The notes: a model not told the origin generated them from the sequence alone. DNA of 64,000 nt from Augochlora pura (GCF_028453695.1 NC_135776.1:2604001-2668000); one strand, 5' to 3'; shown: positions 44,657 to 56,267, counted from the stretch's first letter. A program made the numbers and translations.

Positions 44657-46157
44657 ATATCGCAGGATATTTTTCGCACTCCTTATATTATCTCAGTCTT
44701 ATAATCGCATACAGAATCTAATATATTCTAATATCATTAAAATCGATATCATCGAGGTAAAAGAGTGATACGTTCGGTGCAGAGAGATTTTCGAAAGATA
44801 TTTAAGCGTCCGATCTCTTGGAAGTAGGCCCGAGGGTGGAACGCGTTAAAAGGAGTAACGGGACGCGTCCCGAGCCATGGGGCTTATTCGTGGAAGAACA
44901 AGAAATGAAAAGTGCATGCGGCGGAGGGTAGATACACATCGGAATAATCGAGTCGCGGCATAAAATCGATTCTCGATGAACGCGGGGTCTATCCGGTGGC
45001 ATCGACTTCTGCCAAGGCGCAAAAGAGAGGGTCGAGAGCGGAAGAATCCGGCGTCGTGAGGCGTCTGAAAGCGTCGTCGCCACGGCGTTCCACAGCGTGG
45101 CACAGCAGTCGCGTCGGTTCGGCCGTCTGTCCGTGGAGTGGACAGGCGTGATCGTGGGAAAAAGTGGTCCGAGAAATATTGACTCGGTCGGAATGACACG
45201 AAACCTCGGATAAAATAGGATAAGGTATCCGCGTGGGTGTCTCATAGGCGACGCGAGAGCGTCGCGTAGAGGACCCCGCCGCGTCGTCCCAGCGAATCGG
45301 CCGGCTAGCGTCGAGGATCGGGGAGGGGTGGGGGAGAGTACCGGGGGGGTGGCCAAGTTATACGGCAGGATTACGAGATTGCCACCGGGGGATTACGAGG
45401 ATAGCTCCCGGAACGTCCAATCTCAAGGATAAACACTTTCCTACGCTCATGGTCTCGCTCCCTCGCCCTCTGGAGGCCTCCTTCCGCCGGAGGAAGAAGA
45501 TTCCGCGGAGGCTGCCGCACCCCGACCCCTATCCCATCCAACGGCCCCTATCGTCCTCCTTCCACACCCTTCTTCCACCCCCCATCTCGACGAGTCTGCC
45601 TCGAAGACGCGAGGGAGAACGACATCCCCTTATTGAGACGCGCCTCGCCTCGCCGCGGCAACAACCTTCTGTCTCTTCGGTGACTGTCGCACGCCCCCGG
45701 CCACCCCCGAGGCGAACGCTCCGCGATCCTCTCGTTCGCATTCCCCGCGCCGCCACCGCCGTCGCCGCTATCGTCGCAACTTGACGTCGACGATGGAAGA
45801 AGTCTTAACGGCTCTGCGCTGGTCGGTAAACTTGCCGCCGATCGAGCCGCGCTGAAAGTCGCGAGGCCGCGCGCTCTCTCGTAGCCGGCCGCGAATGGCT
45901 CGATAAACGGGAACAAAGGGGTTTCCGAACGACAAACGAGAGAGAGAGAGAGAGAGAGCGCGAGGAGGGCCAAGGTGGGGGAAGAGAGGGCTATATCCTC
46001 GAGCTATTCGAGAACTAGTTTTATCGAGCTTACTCGGCTCGCCAGCTCGTACGTCGTCGTCGTCGTGTGCCGTTCCGCTCCGCTTCGAGGCGTGTGTCCT
46101 CGCGTCGATATTGCCAGCCCGGATCGGGACCCTGTCGTCTCTCCTTGCTCTCCCGTC

Positions 46158-46190
46158 TCCCTTTTTTCTCTACACCCAGCCGCGGTGAGT
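46158..46190 (+). promoter_or_regulatory. acceptor-like and donor-like pair 5 nt apart
   Basis: A pyrimidine tract (CTCCCTTTTTTCTCTACACC) leads to AG at 46178-46179. The five bases CCGCG follow, and then a consensus donor GTGAGT at 46185-46190. This is a microexon-like or recursive-like arrangement. Alternatively it is only a strong cryptic donor. Confidence 0.3.
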
Positions 46191-46432
46191 TCGCCCAAAA
46201 AATCACCCCTCTAGATTCGACGTTGCTGTTACTAGTTATCGCTTTATTAGTCCATGGAAAACAATCGGTCAAATGTATTTTTTTTTCTCTTAAAACAAAC
46301 CTTGAATATTACTGAGTCTTCTGAGTTATCTGGAAGCGAACGTGCTAGGGAAGATCGTCACGAACAGATCAGTCTCTTACGTCACATTCTTAACTAAGTG
46401 CCTGCAATGAGGACCATCCTGTATACATATAT

Positions 46433-46434
<2 letters not shown>

Positions 46435-46484
<50 letters not shown>
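46435..46484. repeat. (CT)25 microsatellite
   Basis: An uninterrupted CT run of about 50 bases. It runs into a pyrimidine tract ending in CCTCCTCCAG at 46502-46511, a strong acceptor-like context. Confidence 0.9.
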
Positions 46485-46489
<5 letters not shown>

Positions 46490-47535
46490 TTTCTTTTCGT
46501 CCCTCCTCCAGAAAAGTCGGGATAAACTTCTTCGCTGGATGTGCTCGACCGTAACGATCTCCGAACGCGCGCGCTTCCTCCACGGTATCCCTTGGCCGCC
46601 GCTCATTTTTTTCATCCCCGCGGACCCCCCCGCACCGCCGCGACGGCGAACGCGAACACGGCAAAGAAAGGGGAGGTTTGCGGGACGGACGCTGTAAAGC
46701 TCGTCGGAAAGTTTTCGCTGGGACGATAGAGACGGAGTAAAAGAGGGAGGGTGAGCGAGAGAGAGGGAGAGGGGAGGGAAGGGGTGAAATTTACGCGATC
46801 CGACGCTCGCGGAGCGTTCCTTAGAAAAACGACGGGCAACGGGGCTGATGATATCGCACCCCGCTGCCCGGACACCCCCGACAAGCGGGGGCGAGCGCGC
46901 GCGACGCTACGGGGGGAAAAGTTGCGCTCGCCCTAGAGGGTGTTGCGTCCGACGGGTTTACTGGCGGCCGAGTGCCGGCAGCGGCACTGCCGACACAGCC
47001 TGGCCCTGGTAAGTTGCGCCGTTACCCGACCATAAACACACGGATTGCGTAACCACCCGCGTGCCGCCGTCATAAATACAGGCCGACGAGCCTGATTACG
47101 AGCTGTCGAACTTTCTTGCGGCTTTCCCTGCGCGATCGTCCGCGGAAAACTATCGCGGAAACGCGGAGATCCGTGGTTCGTCACCGATTCGACTCTCCCT
47201 CTCTCTCTCTTTCTCTCTCTTTCTCTAGACTGGTAGCATAAATCTACGGCGGTCAGAATTCAGAAAAATCCACGGGAATCGGTAGACAAAGGCGGCGAAA
47301 ATCCGCCGCAGCACGGGGCGTAGAACGGCGAATTCAAGGGAACTTCTACGGTAAAATACCAAAGTTTCTGCATTTCAAAGAGGCTTCTTTATTTCATTAG
47401 AATTCGCGAAGTATTTGTAACCCCTTGCCGCGGCGTTGTCTTCGCTGTCGCCGCTATGATTGGAACTTTTTCGAATGCGATTACCGGGCCACGGAGTTTC
47501 AGCAATTATGCGAGAAATGGCGGCACGAATTGCGA

Positions 47536-47683
47536 AAGTGGTTGTACGAAAATGCGAAGGCGGTTATGCGGAATTCAAAAGTGGGTGGGCGAAACGCGAA
47601 GAGGTGTATATGAAATTCGAAACTGGATGCACGAAATGCAAACGTGGTTGGACGAAAACCAAAAGTGTGCGGGCATCGGAAAA
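47536..47683. repeat. 21-bp minisatellite, about seven diverged units
   Basis: Units of the form GCGAAAGTGGTTGTACGAAAAT recur with phase points near 47536, 47557, 47579, 47599, 47621, 47641 and 47663. Because 21 is a multiple of three, both strands show periodic 7-residue open frames (plus: GYAEFKSGWAKREE..; minus: FAFRPPTFEFRITAFAF). This explains several open frames here without implying a gene. Confidence 0.7.
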
Positions 47684-48249
47684 ATTTCAAAATATAGTTA
47701 AATTATTTTTAATGCGTTAGAACAAATGCATCTTTATTCAACCTCTATTTAATCAAATTAACGCAATTTTTCCGAAGTCCGGTAATTTCGAAAATATATT
47801 AATATTAATTACTGAAGTATTTAAACCCCGACGATCAAATAACAGAATTTTATCTCGTTTTAGAAAATACCAGGTTCGCTCGGCATCGCTAGAAATCTCC
47901 GTCGGGGATCATGCCCGTTTTAAAGTGTGTCAAGAGGGTGCAGCGTTGATTTAGAAGCATCATCATTCTACCATCGACATTATGCTATCAAATACTGAAA
48001 CTGATACGCGGCACCGCAACAGCTATGAAACCGAAGCCAGAGCAATTACCAGCATGTTTATGATAATTACGCTGCGTGCCGTGCGTTTGCCAGTGTATTA
48101 CAATATTATAATTAACAATATTCGAACTTTTTCGAACGATTTAATATTTCACTGCGATGGAACACTTGAACGGATAATCGGAATGCAACAGAATTATACT
48201 GTTTTCCATGGAGGAAGGTAACACGTTGCAGTAAGATATATTACAGATC

Positions 48250-48335
48250 TCTGTGTTTCAATGATTTCGGTGTTGCAACAATTTCGATACCGTAACAATT
48301 TTGGTATTGCAACGATTTCGATATACCGATTTCGC
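48250..48335. repeat. 17-18-bp minisatellite
   Basis: Diverged units of the form TATTGCAACGATTTCGA / TGTTGCAACAATTTCGA occur about five times. Confidence 0.7.
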
Positions 48336-49022
48336 TGGTACACGTACTCGGGTTTCGCGGAAGCCTTGTTAGCGCGACCGTCGGTGTAAAAATCATGCCT
48401 CGAAAGTGGCGCGGCGGTTCCGAGCGGCCGTTTGAATAATTCCATGGAACCGGCGCCCCGTAATAGACGTCCGTCGTGCTCGGCGACATTTCCCAAATGA
48501 CAGTCGACGGCTGATAAAAACCGGCGGCGAGAGATATATGCGCGCGACGGTCGGGGTAGCTCGCAGCGGTCCGCGAGTGTCCGGGTCCCGGGAACACAAT
48601 CGCGCCACGAGGTGGTAAAAAGTTGCCCAGCCGAAGGATTAAGGTGGCTAGAATTTCGTGCTCGCGGAGACATTCGTGCGCCCGGTTCTCCTCGAGATAC
48701 GTGACCGCTTTGAAACACGTTGATCTTTAGCGTCCACCGGTTATGTTCGCAGCAGCCGGCAGCAACGGCGGCGGCAAAACGCTGAATGCGAGCCTCTGTT
48801 TCCCGGGGGCGCGGGGGCGGGCGGGGAGGACCCGCTTCCGGTAGGAATGCTCCGCTGAATGAAACGGAAAAGTAACCCTTGAAGTGTGCTCTTTCGTTGA
48901 CTTTCTGCCCGTTCGTTTGTTCGTTTGCCACGCACTTGCACGCTTGTGTGGACAGGTTTTCCATCGTCGGTCCCCCCCGGTCGCTCTACACCACTTCAGA
49001 ATCTGTTTGCCTCGCCCGACCC

Positions 49023-49052
49023 ACCATTCTTCCTTTTCATCTTCAGGTGAGC
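49023..49052 (+). promoter_or_regulatory. candidate recursive (zero-length exon) splice site
   Basis: The pyrimidine-rich tract ATTCTTCCTTTTCATCTTC ends in AG at 49045-49046 and is followed immediately by the donor-like GTGAGC at 49047-49052. A juxtaposed acceptor and donor with no exon between is the architecture of recursive splice sites known in long insect introns. It lies about 47.6 kb into the putative intron. Seen in sequence; use is inference. Confidence 0.4.
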
Positions 49053-49984
49053 GAGAGCGAGCGGCCGCGGATTCTGATCAAACGAGCCTCTTTCACGGAA
49101 CCCTGTTTCACGACCCTCCCGCGACCGCGACACTTGAACCCGCGCGCTAACCAGCGTCTTTCGACGGCCTATTATTTTTCTTCATTTGCTCGGCCGGCGA
49201 TCTCCTACGGCGCGACGTTTATCCTGGCAAATCGTCCGCTTCGTTTCTTCCTTGGATTCTCCGGCGTACGGCGCCGTTTCTAATTTATGGTAAAAAAAAA
49301 GCTGCCGGTGAAAAATAGCGACAGGTTGGACAAGTTTAACAACCATCTTCTCCGCGGCGAAGAGAATTTGATTAAACGAAGAAGCATATTTCGGTATTTG
49401 ACAATTGACAAGCTTTTAGTTCGCTATTTTCTGCTAGAGAATAATATCGACGTGTAAACGCGTTAGACGATTTTAGTGACCTCGCTGTCCTCTCTTCGAT
49501 TTAAGAAATCTGTTGCACGGGACGCGGTTCTATTTCGATCCGTTGATGATCTAATCTACGCGCTCTTAGTTTGGACAATATCTTCCGATATTGTTCCCTC
49601 GAAACTGTTAGCGAACGTCGGAATTACCGAGTCTATTCGCGGAATTATAGCAACAGAATTGTCGCGATGTCGTTGAGTCGGATGCAGCGGGGGTTAACTT
49701 AGCTTCCTTCGAATTCAATTGAAAGATCAGTTTTGAGGTTATCTGTTGAGATAACATCTTAACGATGATATCTATTACGATCGCGTCAACGAATGATGAG
49801 AAATGTCATCGTGGCACGCGAACGTTGAAAAATTGCTGGGCGCGAAAAGCAGGCACAGGTGGCTGGTTCGCGCCGAAATTAAATCGAAAATAGGGTCGCA
49901 GCGGTGTGTCAGCGGAGCGGAGGGTCGGACAAAGAGGCAGATATAGGGCGCGTAACCTGTGCACACAAGCAGGTTTCCCGGTCT

Positions 49985-50006
49985 CCCACGACGACGACGA
50001 CGACGG
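49985..50006. repeat. (ACG/GAC)n trinucleotide repeat
   Basis: A short GAC/ACG run of about six units. A similar one lies at 41421-41442. Confidence 0.85.
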
Positions 50007-50516
50007 CACTCGACAATTTGTTTGCCGGTGTTCCATGGGCGACGACCCCATGCGTCTTCAGGTGTGCACGTCGGTCTCATTGGCCTGTGTGCGGCCCCGG
50101 GGTTCACGGGGTCGCGGAAGATAAATGGTCCGGGGAATTAACCCGTGGCGTTTTACGAGTCCCACGAATCGGTGGCGCGGCGGACCGTGACCAGCGGCGG
50201 CCTGTTTTTCTTCTTCGGAAGCCGAAAATCGACACCGAGTCACCCGGAGAGGCGCACAATGGACCCTGTTGTGGCGCGTCGGTTTCCCGGAAGACTCTCG
50301 CTCGAAAGAGAGAGAGAGAGCTTCCTCTCCGTGGCGGCGCATTTCTCGCCGCATTCTTCCGTATGGATTGTCAAATGGCTCCTCGACCACCGCAATCGTG
50401 ACCACCCCTCTCTGTGCTCGATATTAAACTTTGACCTGTTCGAACCTCGTGTCTACGTCGTACTTTACTCGATCTCTCTTATTGGTGGACTGTGGACCGT
50501 GTCTATAGGACGGGTT

Positions 50517-51031
50517 TTAACCCTTTGCAGTCGGAGCTATTTAACGCGTTGAGCCAAATATCACCCAACGAATGAATTTTGTACATCATCCAAATGAATG
50601 GATTTTGTACATCATCCAAATATGGGTGACACTGATTTCTGAACAATCATGAAAATTCATTTTTATTGTAATGTATTTGAACGAAGGGAATTTGAGTAGT
50701 TTCGGATGCGAAAGAGTTCTATTGCCACCTCCCCATGATAAATGTTAATGTTCCGGTTTCGCTTTAATTAATTAAATTGCTTTAACTATGTCGAGATTTT
50801 AATGGTCAATTGTTGGTACTGAACCTGTTAAACTGGGAATCCAAAATATTTTTCCAGGCTTACAATGTTTCCATTTGATATAACTTTGATAGAATTTGAT
50901 AGAATTTTGCGACTTGCGCGACAGCTTTTGATAATCTTTTGGATAGAAGTGAATTTGATAAAAATTATTTTGAAACGTGGCGTGATTTTTTAGCGGTGCC
51001 TTAGTGTCGTCACTCATCCGCGAAGGATTAA
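50517..51031 (+). mobile_element. TTAA-flanked element, family D, interrupted by B
   Basis: The left end is TTAA at 50517, then CCCTTTGCAGTCGGAGC. The D body resumes after the B insertion as ACTGGGAATCCAAAATATTT and ends at CATCCGCGAAGGATTAA (TTAA at 51028-51031). It is interrupted by B at 50541-50831. Uninterrupted D sequence is seen at 44491 and, inverted, at 59102. It is non-coding. Confidence 0.7.
50541..50831 (-). mobile_element. family B element inserted inside D
   Basis: It is bounded by TTAA at 50541-50544 and 50828-50831 (291 bp), in reverse orientation relative to the copy at 3267. The left end is TTAACGCGTTGAGCC and the interior contains ATATGGGTGACACTGATTTC. A duplicated AATGAATTTTGTACATCATCC-like segment (50572-50620) is private to this copy. 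The insertion leaves TTAA on both sides. Confidence 0.8.
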
Positions 51032-52567
51032 AAGCTTAAATTATTAAATATGAATTCTTAATAATTTATTATTAGAATTCACACACTGAAATTTTTAAAA
51101 AACCGTAGACTCCATCCACGAGCAACGTAAACGTTTTACAAGAGTATAAAAAAGCATATAGTTATAGCTAAAAAAAAGAAAAGACCGAACATCTGCCTCG
51201 AACAGTTGAATTTCTTCGCCGGCCGAACGTGTCTCAAGCGTCAGCTGCATCGTTTCCTCGACTCCTACCGTTTCACCCGATAACTCGCAATCTTTCGTCC
51301 GCCATCGAAAGGGATTAATTCCCGTAAACGAATAAACATGAAATTGCCATCGCGATTGTGTCGTCGGCCGGGGGGATCGGATCGATCGGCAGCGCGGGAC
51401 GGAGAGCAACGTTTCTCGCAAGTCGGTTCGAGGAAAAACGATACGCGCGTTCCTTCGTCCCCGTCCGCCCCCGCGCGCGCTCGCGTCCGTCGAGGCCCGC
51501 AATCGAGAAACCGGGAGCGGACTTTTTAACTGCAATTAGGCCGACCCTATTACCCCTCGCCGCTAGAATTTCCAGTTGCCTCGCGAGAGGAAAACTTCGG
51601 TTTCCCCTCCCCCCCCCCGTTGACGAAGTATTCGCGGGCGCCCCCCGGCCAAGTTTCGAATAACCGTGCACCGCGCCGGCCGGTAAAATGAGCGACTTCG
51701 GAATATTCAACGCCGACATTGAGTCATGGTCGGACCTGATAGCACCCGGTGCGAGATAAATGCGCGCTTGGAATCGAGGAGACCCGGCCCGCTCCCCGAT
51801 GACGAAGGAGACCGCGTCGAACCACTCCCTCTCTCTCTCTTTCTCTCTCTCTCTCTGCGGTTCGGCAGCCGCGTTCCGCTCGAAATCAAAAGAGCCGGGA
51901 AGAGGGTGTAGCGTGTCGCGGCGGGTTCTTGGCGAAATTTCGTAGCCGGATAAGGGATGAACGGCGGCGGCGGTGTGTCGCGGAGCTCGGAGTTCAGATA
52001 TTCGGAGGCTGCGGCGTCCTAATACGGTGAAAGCTGATTAGAAAATCGTAGTTTGGTAGAGCGGCGTCGTTCGCTGCGAGATTCGGCGGTTCACGGAGTC
52101 CTTATCGCGCTCCTCAAACGATCCCCGGCTCTCGGTGCTAAGTGGTGTACGTTGTTTAATCTACTCGCAGTAGATTTCAAGAGACCCTTTAATCAGACCG
52201 TCGTCGGCTCGTCTCTCTCTCTCTCTCTCTTCGCCGCCGCGCTCTTTTTCACCAGGCCTCCACGATTTCTCCTTAGACGGCCGAAGTGGCTGCGATTAAT
52301 GGCGGCGCTCGGGCGAAATAGGTCAACGTTTCCAAAGTCGAGCGTCGACGCGACAGATTGATGGCGGGGCACGCCGCGTTCGTCGTCGGAGTGCCCGGCG
52401 AAAGTAACGCGCATCGATTACGCCGCTTTGAATCCGAAACGTGGAGAGGCCACGGGGAATCGAGTCGGCGCTCTGCGACGCCCGTTCTCTACGGCAATGA
52501 GCGGCGGATTCTCTCCGCGAGGAAGGTCCCGGAGTCCCGACGGGGATGGAGGCCCCAGCGCCAGAGA

Positions 52568-52745
52568 CACCAAGAGAGAGAGAGAGAGAGAGAGAGAAAG
52601 GTGCCCGGAGAATCGGGAAGAGAGAGGCGACGGCTGAGAGAAAGAGCACGAAACGGAAAAAACCGACGCTTGGAAGGGGAACGGAGAGAGGCGAGAGAGA
52701 AAGAGAGATGCGAAGAGAGAGAAAGAAAAAGAGAGAGAGAGACAG
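52568..52745. repeat. purine-rich (GA) low-complexity region
   Basis: A long run of GAGA, GAAAGA and GGAGA units with several short interruptions. It explains REREREK-type frames on the plus strand and SLSLSL on the minus strand. Confidence 0.8.
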
Positions 52746-53826
52746 GAAGGAGGCGGGTATGCGGAGGGCAGAGAAGGTAACGGCGCGGTAGGAGCGGCAA
52801 CCGGCTCGACTGGAATCCAATGGCGCAAAGCCAAGAATTTTCAGTTTTCATCAGGAATTTTCCGTCTCGGTGGCGAAGCGGCTCGCGTTCGCAAAAAACA
52901 TCGCTAGGATGGATCTCCGGCTGGCAAGGGAACGGGTTGGACGGGTCGGGGACGGGACGGAACGGACGAACAACGGCCCTGGCGGACAAAAACCGAGAGC
53001 TACTCGCCGAGAGAGAGAAAGAGGGAGGGGGGCGGGTGAAATGGCTTCGAAGTTGTCCAGAGGAGTCCGAGGGGAGACGAGACGCGGCCGTTGCACGGTG
53101 AAAACCCGGCGTAAAAATGCGACGTCCCGGGCCACTGTCTTCCATTAAAAAGTTGCGGGGGAGCCCCGATGTATTCCGAGCACGAAATGCTCGCCGCTAG
53201 TCGACCCGAGCCGACCTGCTTCGCGCGCTCGCCTCTGCTCGCGGCAAATTACGGGCCCCGGGGTGAAACGATCCGCCGAGAGGACCTCCTTTCAATTAAC
53301 CAGACGATCGGTTTTGATCGACGTGTCTCTCTCCCACCCCCGAACGATCCTCTAACTCGAAAATCTTTCGAAAACCACGGTTACCCCCATCCGCGTCCTC
53401 CCAATCGTCCTCGGAACGGTAGCGTCCTATTTTCCGCTGGCTGCGGTATCCGCTCCGGTTTCGCAAAACCAGAAATAAAGTTATCGCCGGAGAGCGATTC
53501 CTCCTTCGACGTCGCACATTTCCAGACGTATCCAGAATTAATCAACTGCTCTACGAATATCGCGTGTCGATCATCCAATCCGTCGTTCGCCTGGCTGTCT
53601 AATCCGTTTCGACGCTCATTTCGTAAACGAACGCGAATAGTACCCTCCTTATCATTCACCGCATCCAAAAACACCGTCGATCGCTCGCATTATCCGGACC
53701 ATTTTCGCTCGGACGATTTCTATTCGCGGTTCAAAGAAATGTAATAACCTGTCCCGTCTGTCTTAGCGCCGTCTCGTTTGTTCTAAAAAAGAAGTGTAGC
53801 CGATTCGGGCGATCGCGTCCGGACAA

Positions 53827-53847
53827 AGAGAGAGAGAGAGAGAGACA
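53827..53847. repeat. (GA)n microsatellite
   Basis: A GA run of about ten units. Confidence 0.85.
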
Positions 53848-54269
53848 CGCAACGCGTTATATAAATAAATGAAGAAGGCTCCCCGGCGCGCTAGCGCAAC
53901 CTCGTTACCGATTCACGTCGCCATTTAAATCGCTGCTGGCTGGCTGGCTGGCCTCGGGTCGCGACGGTCGCGGGGGCCCCGGCTCCTACGCCAGTGGAGG
54001 GAGAGAAGTGGGACCGGTGTGACGGGTTCGCAGATGCGAGGGCCCCAGCTCGCGCGCCGCTACTTAGCCTCCGCACGTAAACGGCCGCCGATCGGCAAAG
54101 CGTTTCCTCCTGGAAATCGCGGATAACGGTCGGTCCTCGATCTCTCGGCGTCGATTTCAGCCGCCAGCTTCCGGGAAACGATCCTCGCTTTGGTCCTCCA
54201 CGAATCCCTCATCTTCCAGTCGAACCTCTCTCTTCTTCTCTCACCTTCGAATACCTCGTAGTTTTACGT

Positions 54270-54605
54270 CAGTCCCTCTTCCAGCCTCTTTCTCCTTAGC
54301 TTCGAGTCTCTCTCTCTCTTTTTGTCTCTCTCTCTCTTTAGCTTCGAGTCTCTCTCTCTCTCACATGGAACCTCTTTCTTTTTAGCTTCGAGTCTCTCTC
54401 TCTCATTGATCCTCTTTCTCTTTAGCTTCGACTCTCTCTCTCTCTCTCACACATGGAACCTCTTTCTTTTTAGCTTCGAGTCTCTCTCTCTCATTGATCC
54501 TCTTTCTCTTTAGCTTTGAGTCTCTCTCTCTCTCTCTCTCTCATTGATTCTCTTTCTTTTTAGCTTCGAGTCTCTCTCCCTCTCTCATTGATAATCTTTC
54601 TCTGC
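54270..54605 (+). repeat. about 44-bp minisatellite of TTTTTAGCTTCGAG and CT runs
   Basis: TAGCTTCGAG-type cores occur at 54297, 54339, 54383, 54423, 54471, 54511 and 54561 (spacing 40-50 because of CT-run length changes). Units with CACATGGAACC alternate with units carrying CATTGATCC, giving a higher-order period near 88 bp. Most units contain CTCTTTCTTTTTAG or CTCTTTCTCTTTAG, which is a good match to an insect 3' splice site on the plus strand. Confidence 0.8.
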
Positions 54606-56189
54606 GTAGCTCTCTCCCCCCGATCTCTCGTCGTCAGCCGCCAGCGATCTCTCTCGCTGCATTTCGATTTCGTGATCACCGGCCACGTAACCATGTAACC
54701 ATGTAAATGAGTCACGCGGCTCGCGCTCTGGATATCGAGCAGCGTAGAATCGGATTAATAGGGTCGCTCGGCGCAGAATGCTCGATTGAGAAAGCGTTCT
54801 GATGAAACGAGTGCCAGATGATGAACCACCTTCGGTGATTTTACGGGAACGCGACGAGCAGCCGCGTATGTATGTACGTATACTCCACGACACGACCATA
54901 GAGAAATCTGCTGCCTCCGCATGCCTCGATTACTCACGTTTTTCTCGGATTTCATTTTCGAGCGATGTTATTGCGAAAGACGGGAACAAGGAAAAATACT
55001 CGAGCGTCCCCCGGCAAGTGTCCCAGAAACTCGGAAGAATATTACGTAGGACAGAAATAACGAACCGTGGAACAATGATCGAAAACTCTCGATAGAACAG
55101 TGGCGACGAACGAGACGTAGACAAATCCATGAAATTCGAGCTGCTAGAAGTGGAGACCGTGCAAGAAGACAGAGAGAGAGAGAGAGAGAGGCAAGAGTTG
55201 CGAGCGGTTAAAGCGCAATTTCGCCGGACTGTCGACCGGGAAAGTGCGGAGTCCCCGCACGTCGATTCCCGGACGTTTAATTTCACCGGGACGATTACAT
55301 ATTCCAAACTAGCTGCGAAACATTCGCCGGAGATCGTCGCCTCCCTAAATCAACGGGGGAGGGAGCAAGTTCGGACGGCAGCTCGGTTTCGCGCCGCGCC
55401 GCTGGAAAGTTGGTCCGCGGGGACCCGTTCAGCATTTAAATGGCCGGACTCTTAGCTATTTGCGGTTGGTAGCGGGCCCCGAAAACTGCTGGCTAGAGTC
55501 GACGTGGACAACGGTGGACGCGCGCGCGCGCACGGTCAACGTCGGACCGGAATAGGCAAGCGGCCGAACCGAGTCTCGCCGAGCATGTAGAAACGCGGTA
55601 CGGCTCCCAGGTGGGAGGGGAACGGTGTACGCTATACACCTAGCCGGCTTCGAGTGACGCGAATTCGAGGATCGCGTCGCATAAACAGCGGAATCGAATT
55701 TAATTCCGCGCTCCGGCAATCGAGCCAGACCGGAGCGCGTAGTTCAGCGCCGGCCGTGGAGCGATCAAATGGAGAAACTTCGCCCGTAGTTTTCCGTAGT
55801 ATCGCGCAATGGGTCTTCCGATAAGGGAGCGAGGTCGGCTGCCGAGCCACCGCCACCCGCGCGCGTCGTCCCCTAACTGCCGTCGAGAACGAGCGACGAC
55901 GCGCGGTGGTCGATAACCATTAAGAATCTCGCGAAATTTTCGGACGAACGACTTTTTACTTGGGCCATTGTTTCGCCGGCTCGCGCATCGATCCGCGGTT
56001 CGATCGGGCGATGGCTCGGGCTGGCTGCAATGCGACGAGTTTTGCCGCGTTCGCGACAATGGGTATCCACACTGGGTTCAAATTAAAGTAAATTAAAATT
56101 GATTTCCATATGTATAGAAATATATAGGTCATATGAAATGAAGATACAATAGATCAGAGAGGTTATGTTGAATTTTTTTTGTTTTAGCG

Positions 56190-56267
56190 GAGGATCAAAC
56201 AAGGAATTAGGAACAAATAAGTGTTCGCCAATGCAGCATAAAAGGAGTCGCAGCGCAAAGGGGTTAA
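56190..56267 (+). mobile_element. family A right-end remnant
   Basis: GGAATTAGGAACAAATAAGT, then ATGCAGCATAAAAGGAGTCG and CAGCGCAAAGGGG, end at TTAA (56264-56267). The left part is missing. The TTAA is followed by ATATCGCAG, exactly as after the A-type right end at 44653. Confidence 0.6.

Larger units (their letters stand above)
44657..50516. other. intronic segment, no gene seen
   Basis: GC-rich at 44810-46190, 46500-47180 and 48370-49260, AT-rich at 47700-47860 and 49270-49450. It contains a (CT)25 at 46435, splice-like signals at 46179/46185, 46511 and 49046/49047, a 21-bp minisatellite and a 17-bp minisatellite. The 256-aa minus frame at 48194-48964 runs through the minisatellite and has no recognisable domain. 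Confidence 0.4.
51032..54240. other. intronic segment, no gene seen
   Basis: Largely GC-rich with purine and pyrimidine tracts (51825-51857, 52209-52231, 52568-52745). The 191-aa ATG-to-stop frame at 53169-53744 is the least repeat-like long frame in the window, but it has no recognisable domain and no convincing splice context. Confidence 0.4.

Noticed and set aside
45975..46214. Possible alternative first exon ending at the GTGAGT at 46185
   Set aside because: The frame lacks an ATG start (GTG only) and encodes low-complexity VVVVV/SPCSPVSLF sequence.
48194..48964. 256-aa minus-strand frame
   Set aside because: Its C-terminal part translates the 17-bp minisatellite (NRYIEIVAIPK.. repeats) and other frames overlap it. 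It contains no domain.
53169..53744. 191-aa ATG-to-stop frame, the least repeat-like long frame in the window
   Set aside because: No recognisable domain, no splice context and no paralogue in the window. Long frames are common in this GC-rich DNA. A codon-substitution test across related species or RNA evidence would be decisive.
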